Shown one piece after another: positions 51,161 to 60,266 of a DNA stretch of 64,000 nucleotides. The stretch's first letter is position 1. Each line of letters starts with the position of its first letter. Location of the stretch: positions 1 to 64,000 of the forward strand of contig CAXXRM010000005.1 of assembly GCA_963663135.2 (NCBI GenBank). The letters are read 5' to 3'. The notes beneath the pieces were generated by a model. The model had not been told where the DNA came from and ran no database searches. It saw nothing but the letters and a program-made list of their open reading frames with translations. The stretch is from Io17-Chloro-G2 sp963663135. GTDB lineage: Bacteria; Chloroflexota; Dehalococcoidia; Lucifugimonadales; UBA3495. Both the position numbers and the translations under genes were made by a program.

Positions 51161-51837
51161 TCAACGTGAAGGGCCCACAGTCACCAGGTCACGAATTTTC
51201 TCGTAGGTCACGGGGCCAATCCTTGCAACGTTGGTAATCTCTTCCACCGACTGGAATCCCCCATTGGATTCCCGGTAGTCCACGATGGCTCTGGCAAGGA
51301 CCGGCCCAATCCCCGGCAGGGTTTCCAGAAGCTCGGCGGGGGCCGAGTTCAAGTCCAACCTTCCGTCCGTCCGGTCCTTCCCGTCCGTCCCGGCGCCGCT
51401 GGCCCGTTGGATGGACGGATCCGGGATTGTCACAACATCACCGGGAGTCTCCCCAAGCCGGGGAATACGGTAGTGACCTTGGTCCACGACACCCTTAAGG
51501 ACAAATTCACCAGATCGAGTTGTGCGCCCTCCACGGCTCCCCCGGCGCTATCCACCGCGTCCGCCAGCCGGTCCCCGTGCTCCAGTTGGTACACGCCGGG
51601 CTTGCGCACCGCCCCGGTAACGTACACCTTTAACTCCTCAACCACCGCGGGTACCGCCGGATTCGTCATTTCCGAGGAAGCATCCGGTTTTTGTTCCACT
51701 GTCGGAATTACGACCTGTATGGCGGCGTTGTCATCGCCCCGGAGCAGCAGCACGGCGGCCCCGGCCAATATCGCCGCCGCCAGGAGAGCGGCGGTTATCA
51801 ATGCGAGTCTTGGATATACTGATACGGTTGCAGCCAT
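51161..51837 (-). pseudogene. comEA: ComEA-like DNA-binding competence protein, frameshifted
   Basis: The first frame (51837-51430) carries a membrane anchor (LALITAALLAAAILAGAAVL) and the SLBB domain LKVYVTGAVRKPGVYQLEHG .. VEGAQLDLVNLSLRV. Within LVNLSLRV, near 51490, coding shifts to the frame 51487-51161, which continues VDQGHYRIPRLGETPGDVV and the helix-hairpin-helix LDLNSAPAELLETLPGIGPV .. IGPVTYEKIRDLVT that binds DNA. In intact ComEA these follow directly. A one-base indel near TTAAGGG explains it. If real, DNA uptake would be impaired, as comEC remains intact; if an assembly error, the pair is a normal comEA-comEC operon. Confidence 0.75.
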
Positions 51838-51865
51838 TGAGTGGCGACCCCAAAAACGGCCAAAG

Positions 51866-51895
51866 TTGTGCCATGCGCGATTGTCCGATTATAAT
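51866..51895 (+). promoter_or_regulatory. candidate promoter of the aminotransferase gene
   Basis: TTGTGC (51866-51871) and a consensus TATAAT (51890-51895) are 18 bases apart, 31 bases before the GTG start. Confidence 0.5.
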
Positions 51896-51926
51896 TTAGC
51901 CCACTTCAAGGCGAAAGAGGTCACAC

Positions 51927-52892
51927 GTGAGTACACCCCAATCCTCCGCCGGTGGCGCACCGGAGCTTCAGGCATTCTTCAGGGGCGGTTACGCTCCTCT
52001 CAAGGACTCCAATGTCAGCATAATGACCCATGCCTTGCACTACGGCACGGGCGTGTTTGAGGGAATCCGAGGGAATTGGAACGACGAGAAGAAAACCGTT
52101 TTCATCTTCCGACTTAGGGAGCACTACGATCGGCTGCTCAGAGGCTGCCGTTTGCTGATGTTGGACATCCCTTACTCGGCTCAAGACCTCTGCGACATCA
52201 CCGTCGAGTTGGTGGAGCGCAACCAGCATCAGCAGGACATCTACATCCGGCCTTTGGCCTATAAGAGCGCCGAAGTCGTGGCTAATCTCAATCTCACCAA
52301 TCTGGCGAGCGATTTTGCCCTCATAACCATACCATTCGGGAACTACCTGGGGGCCGATGCTCTGAGGTGCTGCACGTCTTCCTGGCGGCGCGTCGACGAC
52401 CCCATGATTCCGGCCCGGTTGAAAATCTCCGGAATCTACGTCAACAGCATCCTGGCCAAAACCGAAGCGGCCATGGCCGGTTTCGACGAGGCAATCATTC
52501 TCAACCAGGACGGCCATGTCTGCGAAGGGTCCGGGGAAAACATCTTCGTGGTAGAAAACGGTCGTTTGATAACCCCCGTTTTGGAGGACAACGTCCTGCC
52601 GGGAATCACCCGGGACACGGTAATCCAACTGGCCCAGAGTGATTTGGGTTTGGAAGTGGTCGAGCGTAGCATTGACCGCAGCGAGTTGTACCTGGCCGAT
52701 GAGGTGTTCCTCACCGGCACCGCCGCTCACCTGACCCCTGTGATCCAACTGGACAACCGGGACATCGGCGATGGTAAATCGGGCCCAGTTTCGCTCCAGC
52801 TCCAGCGAATGTATTTCGACATCGTGTTGGGCCGTAACCCGAAGTACCTGCACTGGTGCACGGCGGCCTCCCCCCGGTTGGTTACCGCCTGA
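51927..52892 (+). CDS. ilvE: branched-chain amino acid aminotransferase
   Basis: 321 residues, fold-type IV PLP aminotransferase, from GTG 51927 behind AGAGGT. It catalyses the last step of Val/Leu/Ile synthesis. Motifs: LHYGTGVFEGIRG, LREHYDRLLRGCRLL, IYIRPLAYKSAE, Lys166 in PARLKISGIYVNSILAKTEA as the PLP-binding residue, and GSGENIFVVENGRLITP with GITRDTVIQLA. Length and motif order match IlvE. It is divergent from comEA. Confidence 0.93.
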   Translation: MSTPQSSAGGAPELQAFFRGGYAPLKDSNVSIMTHALHYGTGVFEGIRGNWNDEKKTVFIFRLREHYDRLLRGCRLLMLDIPYSAQDLCDITVELVERNQHQQDIYIRPLAYKSAEVVANLNLTNLASDFALITIPFGNYLGADALRCCTSSWRRVDDPMIPARLKISGIYVNSILAKTEAAMAGFDEAIILNQDGHVCEGSGENIFVVENGRLITPVLEDNVLPGITRDTVIQLAQSDLGLEVVERSIDRSELYLADEVFLTGTAAHLTPVIQLDNRDIGDGKSGPVSLQLQRMYFDIVLGRNPKYLHWCTAASPRLVTA

Positions 52893-53042
52893 TCACCGCG
52901 TACACCATTCCTTAAAAACCCCGGTCAACCCCCGTTTAGTCCCGCCGGGGTAGGGCCAGTGAGGAAAACCTGACTCGGATTCGACTTTGGGCATTGGGGG
53001 CGATTTGACGGCAACACTCTCGCTGCTGGTTCACGCTCCACA

Positions 53043-53660
53043 ATGATGTGGGATGGGTTAGCCTGGCTTCTCGTTTTCCTGGTTGCCTACTTGACCGGCG
53101 GCATACCGACCGCCTACCTGGCCGGCCGCATCATCATGGGGCGGGACATCAGGGACCTGGGCGACCGCAACGTCGGCGCTGCTAACGCGTTCCGCAACGT
53201 GGGTCCTCGAGCCGGGCTGGCCGTTGGCGCAATTGACATTGCCAAAGGCGGTTTCGCCGTGGTCCTCGCCAGGTTGGCGCTGGATTCCGATGCCGCGGGA
53301 ATGGTCTCAGGCGTCCTGGTGGTGGCAGGGCACAATTGGCCGGTCTTCTTGCGCCTGCGCGGCGGCCGCGGTGCCGCCACCGCGGTGGGCGTCCTGTTGG
53401 CCACGTTCCCCTTGTTGGCGCTTCCCCTGGGCATCACTTCGTTGGTGGTCTTGTGGTTCACCAGGAAAGCCATATTGTCCCTGGGCTTTTTCCTGATTCT
53501 GTTGCCGGTCTTGGCCTGGTGGCCGGTGTTCGAATACTCCAATTCCCAGGCAGGATACGCCTTGCTGATCCCCATCATGATCGGAATTTGCCACTTTCTC
53601 AGCGTAAAACGGACGGCCCTGCCCAGCCTTGAGGGAGAGCAGGCGGCGCCCCCGCTTTAA
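53043..53660 (+). CDS. plsY: glycerol-3-phosphate acyltransferase PlsY
   Basis: 205 residues, five hydrophobic helices. PlsY transfers acyl from acyl-phosphate to glycerol-3-phosphate at the membrane, the first step of phospholipid synthesis. Conserved loops: GGIPTAYLAGRIIMGRDIRD, LGDRNVGAANAFRNVGPRAG (the SGNxGATN-like motif), GHNWPVFLRLRGGRGAATAV (the GHxxxxFLxFxGGKGVAT motif), and a later loop. The second ATG (53046) is an alternative. The gene is alone between repeat-rich gaps. Confidence 0.93.
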   Translation: MMWDGLAWLLVFLVAYLTGGIPTAYLAGRIIMGRDIRDLGDRNVGAANAFRNVGPRAGLAVGAIDIAKGGFAVVLARLALDSDAAGMVSGVLVVAGHNWPVFLRLRGGRGAATAVGVLLATFPLLALPLGITSLVVLWFTRKAILSLGFFLILLPVLAWWPVFEYSNSQAGYALLIPIMIGICHFLSVKRTALPSLEGEQAAPPL

Positions 53661-54366
53661 ACGCAAGACCTTTTGTTTGTTAGCCGTCATTATTATGAAA
53701 ATAGGCCATTTTCATCCTCGTGCGTGGCCTCGCTAGGCCATCCGCAATTACTATGAAAAGGCTATTTTCATCCTCACGGGTGGCTTTAACCAAGCCATCC
53801 GTCATTCTCGCCGCAGCGGGAATCCAGAGCCCTGTTTATCATTCAACTACGTGCAAGCAGGCAGGAATGTCCCGGGGTACAATGGCCATCGAGGTGGTCG
53901 AATTTGGTTCCTCATATTATGAAAATAGGCCATTTTCATCCTCATGCGTGGCCTCGCTAGGCCATCCGCAATTACTATGAAAAGGCTATTTTCATCCTCA
54001 CGGGTGGCTTTAACCAAGCCACCGTCATTCTCGCCGCAGCGGGAATCCAGAGCCCTGTTTATCATTCAACTACGTGCAAGCAGGCAGGAATGTCCCGGGG
54101 TACAATGGCCATCGGGGTGGTCGAATTTGGTTCCTCATCAGGAGTTTCTTGATTTCCGTCGCGACGAGATTGGCAGCGGTGGCCCCACAGTGTTTTCCGG
54201 CACACCCTCACCTGGTTGGATCTGGGAAAGGGCTCCGGGTTCGCGTTGCGACGGGAATATCGGGAGAATATGAAAAGGCCTCCGCTCTAGCCGCCCCACC
54301 GCCCCTTTTGCCGTGCCGCCGTCCCAACATTGGGTAGACTTCAGTTTAGGTTCGAGGGAGAAACGT
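53661..54366. repeat. 224-bp tandem duplication of R-element sequence
   Basis: ATTATGAAAATAGGCCATTT recurs at 53692 and 53916, and the whole 224-bp block (53691-53914 and 53915-54138) is duplicated almost perfectly, including the R-arm CATTCTCGCCGCAGCGGGAA and its following core (TTCAACTACGTGCAAGCAGG). A diverged right arm follows up to about 54260. No gene. GAGGGAG just before 54367 is the ribosome-binding site of the next gene. Confidence 0.85.
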
Positions 54367-55497
54367 ATGGGTTGGTCCAGTCATCACCCCGTAGGGCTCA
54401 TTCACAACGACACCCGGCGCAGTTTCCGCGGGTACACCCTGTTGTGCAACAACCGGGCCGCCGTTGACGCCCGCCTGATCGACATGGAAGGGCGGCTTTG
54501 CCACCGCTGGCGCTGGCCCGACGGCATCGGCTACTCGCGGTTGTTGCCCAACGGCAACCTGTTGCTGCGCACCCGTCCCCAACCCGAAGCCGCCGGCATC
54601 GGTGGCTTCGGCGGCTCTTCGGGGGCCGTCGTGGAGTTGGATTGGGACAGCAACCTGGTGTGGCAATACCGGAACCCGATGATCCACCACGACTTTGACC
54701 GGCTGGAGAACGGCAACACTGTGGTGCTGCTTTGGGAGCCTATCCCCACCGAACTCACCCGGCGGGTCGTCGGAGGATACCGAGCCGACGACGACCCGGA
54801 GCAGATGCTTGGCGACGTGGTGGAGGAGATAACCCCAGACGGCGCTTCAGTGCACCGGTGGGAGTCCTGGCTTCACCTGAACGTGGAAGAGGATGTCATT
54901 TGCCCCTTGGAGGGCCGCAAGGAATTCACCCACGGCAACGCCATCAGCGTCACACCCCACGGCGAGCTGTTGGTCAGCTATCGCCAGACCAGCACCATCG
55001 GACTGGTCAACCGGGCCACGGGCGATTTCCGCTGGAAGTGGGGACCCGGCGTGGTATCCCACCAGCACCATCCCACCTTTTTGGACAATGGCCGGGTGCT
55101 GCTGTTCGACAATGGCTGCCACCGCCGGGGAATCGACCGCTCCAGAATCGTCGAGGTGGACCCCGAAACCAATGAAATCGCCTGGGACTACACCGCCGAC
55201 CCCGTCATCTCTTTTTACAGCTACAACATCAGCAGCGCTCAACGCCTGCCCAACGGCAACACCCTCGTCTGCGAGGGAGCGGCCGGCCGGATATTCGAGG
55301 TGACGCCAAGCAAAGAGCTTGTCTGGGAGTACATCAACCCGGTTTTTCTGGGCGGCCAGGCCCCCACCGCCGCCAACCCTACCAGCATCAACAACGCGGT
55401 ATTCCGGGCCCACCGGTACGGCCCGGACCATCCCGGATTACAGGACAAAGACCTGGACCCGGGCCGGTACTCCAACCTCAACCGCCTCTACGCGTAG
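54367..55497 (+). CDS. arylsulfotransferase (ASST)-family-like beta-propeller protein
   Basis: 376 residues from ATG 54367, behind GAGGGAG; the longer frame from 54313 has no better start. The pattern of short beta-blades (GRLCHRWRWPDGIGYSRLLP, NGNLLLRT; GAVVELDWDSNLVWQYRNP; HHDFDRLENGNTVVLLWEP; HGNAISVTPHGELLVSYRQT) is that of arylsulfotransferase-like propellers, which move sulfate between phenols without PAPS. The His clusters (IHHDF, HQHHPTFLDNG) are compatible with the active site of ASST, but no signal peptide is visible, while known ASSTs are periplasmic. Function therefore uncertain; family assignment fair. Confidence 0.7.
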   Translation: MGWSSHHPVGLIHNDTRRSFRGYTLLCNNRAAVDARLIDMEGRLCHRWRWPDGIGYSRLLPNGNLLLRTRPQPEAAGIGGFGGSSGAVVELDWDSNLVWQYRNPMIHHDFDRLENGNTVVLLWEPIPTELTRRVVGGYRADDDPEQMLGDVVEEITPDGASVHRWESWLHLNVEEDVICPLEGRKEFTHGNAISVTPHGELLVSYRQTSTIGLVNRATGDFRWKWGPGVVSHQHHPTFLDNGRVLLFDNGCHRRGIDRSRIVEVDPETNEIAWDYTADPVISFYSYNISSAQRLPNGNTLVCEGAAGRIFEVTPSKELVWEYINPVFLGGQAPTAANPTSINNAVFRAHRYGPDHPGLQDKDLDPGRYSNLNRLYA

Positions 55498-56067
55498 GGA
55501 GGGCCTTTCAGTTGTCTCCCGCCATTCTCGCCGCAGCGGTAATCCGGCGCCCCCGGTTACAATGAACAAAGGTCATTTCCATACCCAAGGGTGGCCTGTC
55601 ATCCAATTGCGCCTACCTCCAGTCATTCTCGCCGCAGCGGGAATCCACAGCCCTTTCCATGCGCCGACAAGCTTATGCCAACGAGGAAACGCCAGCGCAC
55701 CGCCAGCCCCCGTCATTCTCGCCGCAGCGGGAATCCAGAGCCCTCTCCACGCGCCGACACGCCTATGCCAACGAGGAAACGCCAGCGCCCCGACCATCCC
55801 CCGTCATTCCCGCCGCAGCGGGAATCCAGAGCCATTTACCAAATCCCTCCAAGCGCGGGTGTGCCGGAATTCCCTGTGGCCGCCACCCTCCGCCATTGTC
55901 ATCAAAACAGCCTATTCTCATGACATTGGCGGCTAACAATGAAATGGCCCTGACGCGTAGGCCCAAATTGCGCGCCGCCCAACCCTCGGGCGTTTACCAC
56001 TCCTCCGCTAGAGACCGCGCAATGCCCGCGGCTACATCCGCCAAGTTTTCCAGGACAGGTTAGGAAA
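55498..56067. repeat. tandem R-arm repeats (about 90 bp, three copies) and flanking arms
   Basis: Starts of GTCATTCTCGCCGCAGCGGG-type arms lie at 55622, 55712 and 55803, 90-91 bases apart; the first two units share the trailing TATGCCAACGAGGAAACGCC. A further arm is at about 55521. The unit is the left arm and start of the core only. No gene. Confidence 0.75.
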
Positions 56068-57216
56068 TTGGTCCAGCCAAACGGACATAAACAACCGGAA
56101 ATCATCGGCATGATCGGCGTCAACCGCGAGGCCCAATCCTCTGCCGGGGCATCCCTCAGCACCTTTGGCGGTGGCATCAACCCTGGAGGCGCCGTCTCCC
56201 AGGGACTGGACCCGGATTACATCGTAGAGTTCGCCAAAGCCCATGAAGACAGCGACTTTGACCAGGTCCTGCTGGGCTACTCTTCCTCCACCGCGGACGG
56301 GTTTGCCGTGGCGGGGTACGCCGCGTACCATACCCGGAAGTTGGGTTACTTGATCGCCCACCGCGCCGGGTTCATGTCCCCAACCCTGGCCGCCCGCATG
56401 ACCGCAACCCTGGACCAACTGACTTCCGGCCGCATCGCCTTGCATGTGATCACCGGCGGCAGTGACGTTGAACAGCAGCGGGAAGGCGACTGGTTGGACC
56501 ACGGCCAGCGTTACCGCCGTACCGGCGAATACCTGGAGATCTTGCGGCGGGTCTGGACCGAGGAGCAGCCATTCGACTACCAGGGCGAGTTCTATCACCT
56601 CCGGCAGGCTCACAGCGAGGTGCGGCCCTGGCAGAAACCTCACTTGCCTGTTTTCTTCGGCGGTGCCTCCGAGGACGCCAAGAGAGTGGGGGCGCGGCAC
56701 GCCGATGTGTTCGCCCTTTGGGGAGAGCCGTTGGCCGCGATAAAACAGCAGATCGCCGACATTCGCCTACTGGCGTCCGAATTTGATCGCCAACCCAGGT
56801 TCAGCCTCTCGGTACGGCCGATTTTGGGTCCAACCGAAGCCGACGCCTGGGCGCGGGCCGAGGCGATACTGCATTCAGTGCAGCAGTCGGTGGGAGACTC
56901 GATAAAGCCGGGCCAGCCCGCCCGTCTCCAGTCGGTGGGTTCGCGCCGGCTTCTGGATTTCGCCGCCCAGGGACAGGTGCACGACCGCCGGCTCTACATG
57001 CCCATAGCCCAGGCCAGCGGCGCAGCCGGAAGCACCACCGCCCTCGTGGGCACCGCGGCCCAGGTCGCCGAATCCATGTTGGACTATTACGACGCCGGCT
57101 GCTCCGCATTCATCATCCGGGGCTTCGACCCTCTGGCCGACGCCAAAGAGTTCGGCAAAGAGCTAATCCCCCTGGTCCGAGAAGGCGCCAAAAAAAGAAC
57201 CCGCCCCCCAAACTAA
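56068..57216 (+). CDS. LLM class flavin-dependent oxidoreductase (bacterial luciferase-like, SsuD-type)
   Basis: 382 residues from TTG 56068. The bacterial luciferase-like TIM barrel is clear: IVEFAKAHEDSDFDQVLLGY, GFMSPTLAARMTATLDQLTS, GRIALHVITGGSDVEQQREG, HGQRYRRTGEYLEILRRVWT and KPHLPVFFGGASEDAKRVGA. These match the alkanesulfonate monooxygenase (SsuD) branch of FMNH2-dependent enzymes, which desulfonate alkanesulfonates. The family is broad and the actual substrate may differ. No reductase partner is adjacent (the FMN reductase gene at 21.5 kb is broken). Normal length. Confidence 0.88.
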   Translation: MVQPNGHKQPEIIGMIGVNREAQSSAGASLSTFGGGINPGGAVSQGLDPDYIVEFAKAHEDSDFDQVLLGYSSSTADGFAVAGYAAYHTRKLGYLIAHRAGFMSPTLAARMTATLDQLTSGRIALHVITGGSDVEQQREGDWLDHGQRYRRTGEYLEILRRVWTEEQPFDYQGEFYHLRQAHSEVRPWQKPHLPVFFGGASEDAKRVGARHADVFALWGEPLAAIKQQIADIRLLASEFDRQPRFSLSVRPILGPTEADAWARAEAILHSVQQSVGDSIKPGQPARLQSVGSRRLLDFAAQGQVHDRRLYMPIAQASGAAGSTTALVGTAAQVAESMLDYYDAGCSAFIIRGFDPLADAKEFGKELIPLVREGAKKRTRPPN

Positions 57217-57613
57217 TCACCCGGCCCAACCCCACCCTGTCCTACCAACCACCGGCCACCCACCCGGCACCCCCATCTTTCCCGTCCCAGCGGGAATCCA
57301 GACCCCTTCCGGTCATTGAACACCACAAGGAATCAGCAGGCGCGGCCGCCCCACCCAAAAAATCTCCGCGCCCTCTGCGCTCTCTGCGCTCTCTGTAGTA
57401 AATGAAAGGGAACAATATCGCAAAGTAAACGCGGCCCCGGTTCTAATAGTTCCGGGGCTTGTGGCGTGTCGGGCAATTTCTTACTAAACGCGCCAAACCA
57501 TATCCAAGGCGCACCTTGAGATTTCTTGATAACTCACTCGCTAGCGAAGATGATGTCAACAGTTAGGGAGATACCTACATAGTATCTCTTGGTATAGGTG
57601 GCAAGACTCTAAG
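57217..57613. repeat. gap with a diverged R-arm and CGCAGAG-type repeats
   Basis: A short arm (CCCGTCCCAGCGGGAATCCA) is at 57281-57305 and low-complexity CTCTGCGCTCTCTGCGCTCT at 57367-57398. A hairpin (AACGCGGCCCCGGTTCTAAT .. CCGGGGC) around 57428-57461 might be a terminator for a transcript from the left. No gene. Confidence 0.4.
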
Positions 57614-57715
57614 GTGTTCCGAGACTATGAAGCCACGTACCTTCTTGCCTCCGTCCTTATCGCTTTATGGGTCGTTGGGTGGACAGTGTGGTACGAAGTT
57701 GCCTACGTAGAGTAA
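57614..57715 (+). CDS. possible 33-residue membrane peptide
   Basis: From GTG 57614 a 33-codon frame reads VFRDYEATYLLASVLIALWV and VGWTVWYEVAYVE, with one hydrophobic helix. It ends just inside the following ORF. There is no strong ribosome-binding site. Below the usual size limit, so I report it with low confidence. Confidence 0.25.
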   Translation: MFRDYEATYLLASVLIALWVVGWTVWYEVAYVE

Positions 57716-57993
57716 ATAGGATCTCGTTCCCGGATGCCGTTACCGCCATTGGGCAGGGTATCAGCACATCAGTGGCGGTGGCAATCCTCAGTCTGGCATC
57801 GTGGGAGACAGTGATGGTAATAGCAAGAAGAATCAATGAGCGGCGAGATCGTGCGAAATTGGAAGAGGGGCGTCAACAGGCACATCGAGAATGGATAGAG
57901 TATGAGCGGCGGAAGCTACAAGCCGAAGCCGAAGGCATAGAATTTACCGAACCTTCTCCAGCCGAGAAGGCGGCCAATTTCACCAATTCGTAG
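57667..57993 (+). CDS. small membrane protein with C-terminal coiled coil
   Basis: 108 residues from ATG 57667. A single hydrophobic helix (residues about 28-48, GQGISTSVAVAILSLASWET) is followed by a highly charged helix (ARRINERRDRAKLEEGRQQA, HREWIEYERRKLQAEAEGIE), probably a coiled coil facing the cytoplasm. The first 22 residues overlap the small peptide at 57614 and may be artificial; an alternative start inside is not obvious. Function unknown. Confidence 0.45.
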   Translation: MGRWVDSVVRSCLRRVNRISFPDAVTAIGQGISTSVAVAILSLASWETVMVIARRINERRDRAKLEEGRQQAHREWIEYERRKLQAEAEGIEFTEPSPAEKAANFTNS

Positions 57994-58174
57994 CCAAATA
58001 GCTAAGAAACCTCTGAATAAGTTGTTGGATTGCCCCAGACCACGCCTTAGCCAAGCACGATTCCAACAGAGGATCGCCGTTGTTCCCGACTGGTTCAGAG
58101 GATCCCTAAAACTCTTAACAGTTTACTTTCCGTCGTTTATTCCACTTCTATAAATCGACGACGGAGACACCCCA

Positions 58175-58530
58175 ATGTCCGCCAAGAACGCCCCTGGCAA
58201 GTCCTTCCGCAATGCTATTAGCCTGATAGATCTATTCGAGGTGTTTCCAGATGATGCGACCGCCGAAGCCTGGTTCGTAGATGCTCGCTGGCGAGAAGGG
58301 GTGCGTTGCGACCATTGCGACAGCGACAATGTGTCGCTGGACTCCAAACATCCCGCCATGCCCTATCACTGCCGGGAGTGCCGGTTGTCCTTTTCGGCCA
58401 AGACCAACACGGTACCGCACATCCAAGCTGGGCTATCGCAAGTGGGCCTTGGCTATCCACATCGTCACCACGGACATCAAAGGTACTTCCGGCATGAAAC
58501 TTCACCGGACACCCCGGAAACGTCGCACGG
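58175..58530 (+). pseudogene. IS1595-family transposase, N-terminal remnant
   Basis: From ATG 58175 the frame reads SLIDLFEVFPDDATAEAWFV, RWREGVRCDHCDSDNVSLDS and MPYHCRECRLSFSAKTNTV, an IS1595-type zinc ribbon (CxxC .. CxxC) at the start of the transposase. At about 58425 coding changes frame: the next one reads TSKLGYRKWALAIHIVTTDI KGTSGMKLHR, which is the family's following segment. The catalytic DDE domain is missing. The remnant ends near 58530 and no terminal inverted repeats were recognised. Confidence 0.65.
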
Positions 58531-58606
58531 TTGCTAATGACCACGAAGCCCAAGCCGGAAAGCGAGTGGCGTTACCTGAAGGAACATAAGGAGCAGCAAA
58601 CGAAGA

Positions 58607-58640
58607 AAGGCCCCGGACTAACCGGGGCCTGTTTATTTTG
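58607..58640 (+). terminator. Rho-independent terminator
   Basis: GGCCCCGG (58609-58616) and CCGGGGCC (58622-58629) form a strong 8-bp stem with a 5-base loop, preceded by A-rich sequence and followed by TGTTTATTTT. Marks the end of the transcript left of the remnant. Confidence 0.7.
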
Positions 58641-58661
58641 CGATATATTTCCCAAAGAAAT

Positions 58662-58740
58662 CTCCGTGTCCTCCGTGTCCTCCGTGTCCTCCGTGTCCTC
58701 CGTGTCCTCCGTGTCCTCCGTGTCCTCCGTGTTCTCTGTG
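58662..58740. repeat. 9-bp tandem repeat (CTCCGTGTC x about 8)
   Basis: CTCCGTGTC is repeated perfectly about eight times and then decays (CTCCGTGTTCTCTGTGG). The unit is a multiple of three, so any frame stays open through it (V-S-S repeats). It lies between a terminator and the next gene and is probably a variable-number repeat. Confidence 0.85.
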
Positions 58741-58803
58741 GCTAATAAACCACCGTCACCAGCCCCTTGACACCCCCGAATGCACCTCCCTATCATCGAA
58801 CTA

Positions 58804-59994
58804 ATGTTCGCTAACACAGACAATCAGGAAGCCCCCACCCCCTCCCTCGCCGACATCGTCCGCGAGGAGACCGATGACGGCCGCCTAATAGTCCGCTTCC
58901 TCATAGACGTCATGCAGGGCAACCTCGAACACTCCAAGCCCTGCCACCAACTCGACGCCGCCCGTCAACTCCTGAACCTCGGCTTCCTCCAGGCCCAAAC
59001 CTTCATCGACGAAAATAGCCCCGCCGCTCCAACCCGAAAAAATCTCCGCGCCCATGGCGTCCTCGGCGTTGAAACCGCCCCCCTGCACCAGGAACTGGCC
59101 GCCCTCATCCGGGAAGAGACCGACAACGGCCTCACCACCGTCCGCTTCCTGGTAGATGTCATGCAGGGCACAATCCCTGACTTCAAACCCCTCCACCGCC
59201 TCTCCGCAGCTAAAGAACTCCTGCGCCGCGGCTTCGACACCCCTGTCCCTGCCGACGCCGGTAACTCGGCCACCACGGAATCCGACCCGGAGCAATCCGC
59301 CCCGGCTGAAAAAACCACCGCGGCGCCCCGCTCCTGGACCCACATCCTGGAGGGCCGCTATGCCGGCTACCCCGTCGGCTATAACCGCTACGAAACGGAG
59401 TACGGCCCCTTTGACTTCCGGTCCTACGATGACGAGGAATACCACTTCGACACCCACGGCTCTCGGGCCCTAACGCACATCTCCGGCGGTGAGGAGGCAG
59501 CCAGCGCAGTCCATAAGACGGTCTTCGACTTCCGCTTCGCTGCCTGGAAGCTTGCCAAGGCTACCGGCCAGGACCGCGACCGCTGCGACCACCTGATCGA
59601 GTTCCCCGACGACTGCCCCCAGCCCGAAAACATCTACGGCTACCAGGCCCTGCGTCAGATATTCGGCACCGAGCAGGCCGCCCGGATAGCCGCGTGGGCC
59701 GCCGCCCAATACCACCGGAAGCAAGCCGCCCTGGCCGCCGGCCTCGGTCCCGAATCCCCGGCCCGGCCCCCGCCCCCGGACACCATCTGGGACCAACCGG
59801 CGGAGGAACTGTACCCGGAAGACCGGTCGCCGCCGGACCCGGAACCTGACGCTCCCGATGCGCCCAAGCTAACCATGCTTGAGGAATATTTAATCCACCG
59901 CCACCGGGAGCGCGCGCGGAACGACCGGAATAACTGGGATGATGACCCGCCCGGCTTAATCTATGACCGGGTTACCATCCCCATAATACCGTGA
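58804..59994 (+). CDS. hypothetical protein with two internal 85-residue repeats
   Basis: About 396 residues from ATG 58804 (ATG 58780 is also in frame). Two copies of the same segment lie near the N-terminus: LADIVREETDDGRLIVRFLI .. HQLDAARQLLNLGF and LAALIREETDNGLTTVRFLV .. HRLSAAKELLRRGF, 85-90 residues apart, all-helical in appearance. The centre is Tyr/Asp-rich (YETEYGPFDFRSYDDEEYHF), then a helical part (KTVFDFRFAAWKLAKATGQD), and the C-terminus is Pro- and Asp/Glu-rich and ends with charged helices. No catalytic motif or signal peptide. The repeat recalls DNA-binding helical pairs but I cannot name a family. Confidence 0.6.
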   Translation: MFANTDNQEAPTPSLADIVREETDDGRLIVRFLIDVMQGNLEHSKPCHQLDAARQLLNLGFLQAQTFIDENSPAAPTRKNLRAHGVLGVETAPLHQELAALIREETDNGLTTVRFLVDVMQGTIPDFKPLHRLSAAKELLRRGFDTPVPADAGNSATTESDPEQSAPAEKTTAAPRSWTHILEGRYAGYPVGYNRYETEYGPFDFRSYDDEEYHFDTHGSRALTHISGGEEAASAVHKTVFDFRFAAWKLAKATGQDRDRCDHLIEFPDDCPQPENIYGYQALRQIFGTEQAARIAAWAAAQYHRKQAALAAGLGPESPARPPPPDTIWDQPAEELYPEDRSPPDPEPDAPDAPKLTMLEEYLIHRHRERARNDRNNWDDDPPGLIYDRVTIPIIP

Positions 59995-60266
59995 CGCCCC
60001 AACCCGGGGCGCCGCGGTCCTTCACGCAAAAAATACTCTGCGTCCTCGGCGATCTCGGCGGTGGGAACGTCCCCGCCCGGGGGCGCCGCGCGGAATGCCG
60101 CCGCCGTTCCTCCGCCCCGCCGTATCCTTGAATTTGGCCTGTCAACCCCCTCCAAGCTCTGTGCTCTCCGTGGTGAAAAGACGCGCTCCTTGCCACGAAA
60201 GGCCCATGAGGGTATAACGGAACCTGCGGACCTGATGCAATTCCACCGGCCCAGGAGACGTAACGC
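59995..60266. repeat. gap with CGCAGAG-type repeats
   Basis: Contains CTCTGCGTCCTCGGCGATCT (about 60032-60052) and CTCTGTGCTCTCCGTGGTG, the same low-complexity family seen at 10.4, 44.5 and 57.4 kb. A GGAGACGTAACGC precedes the next start. No gene. Confidence 0.4.
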
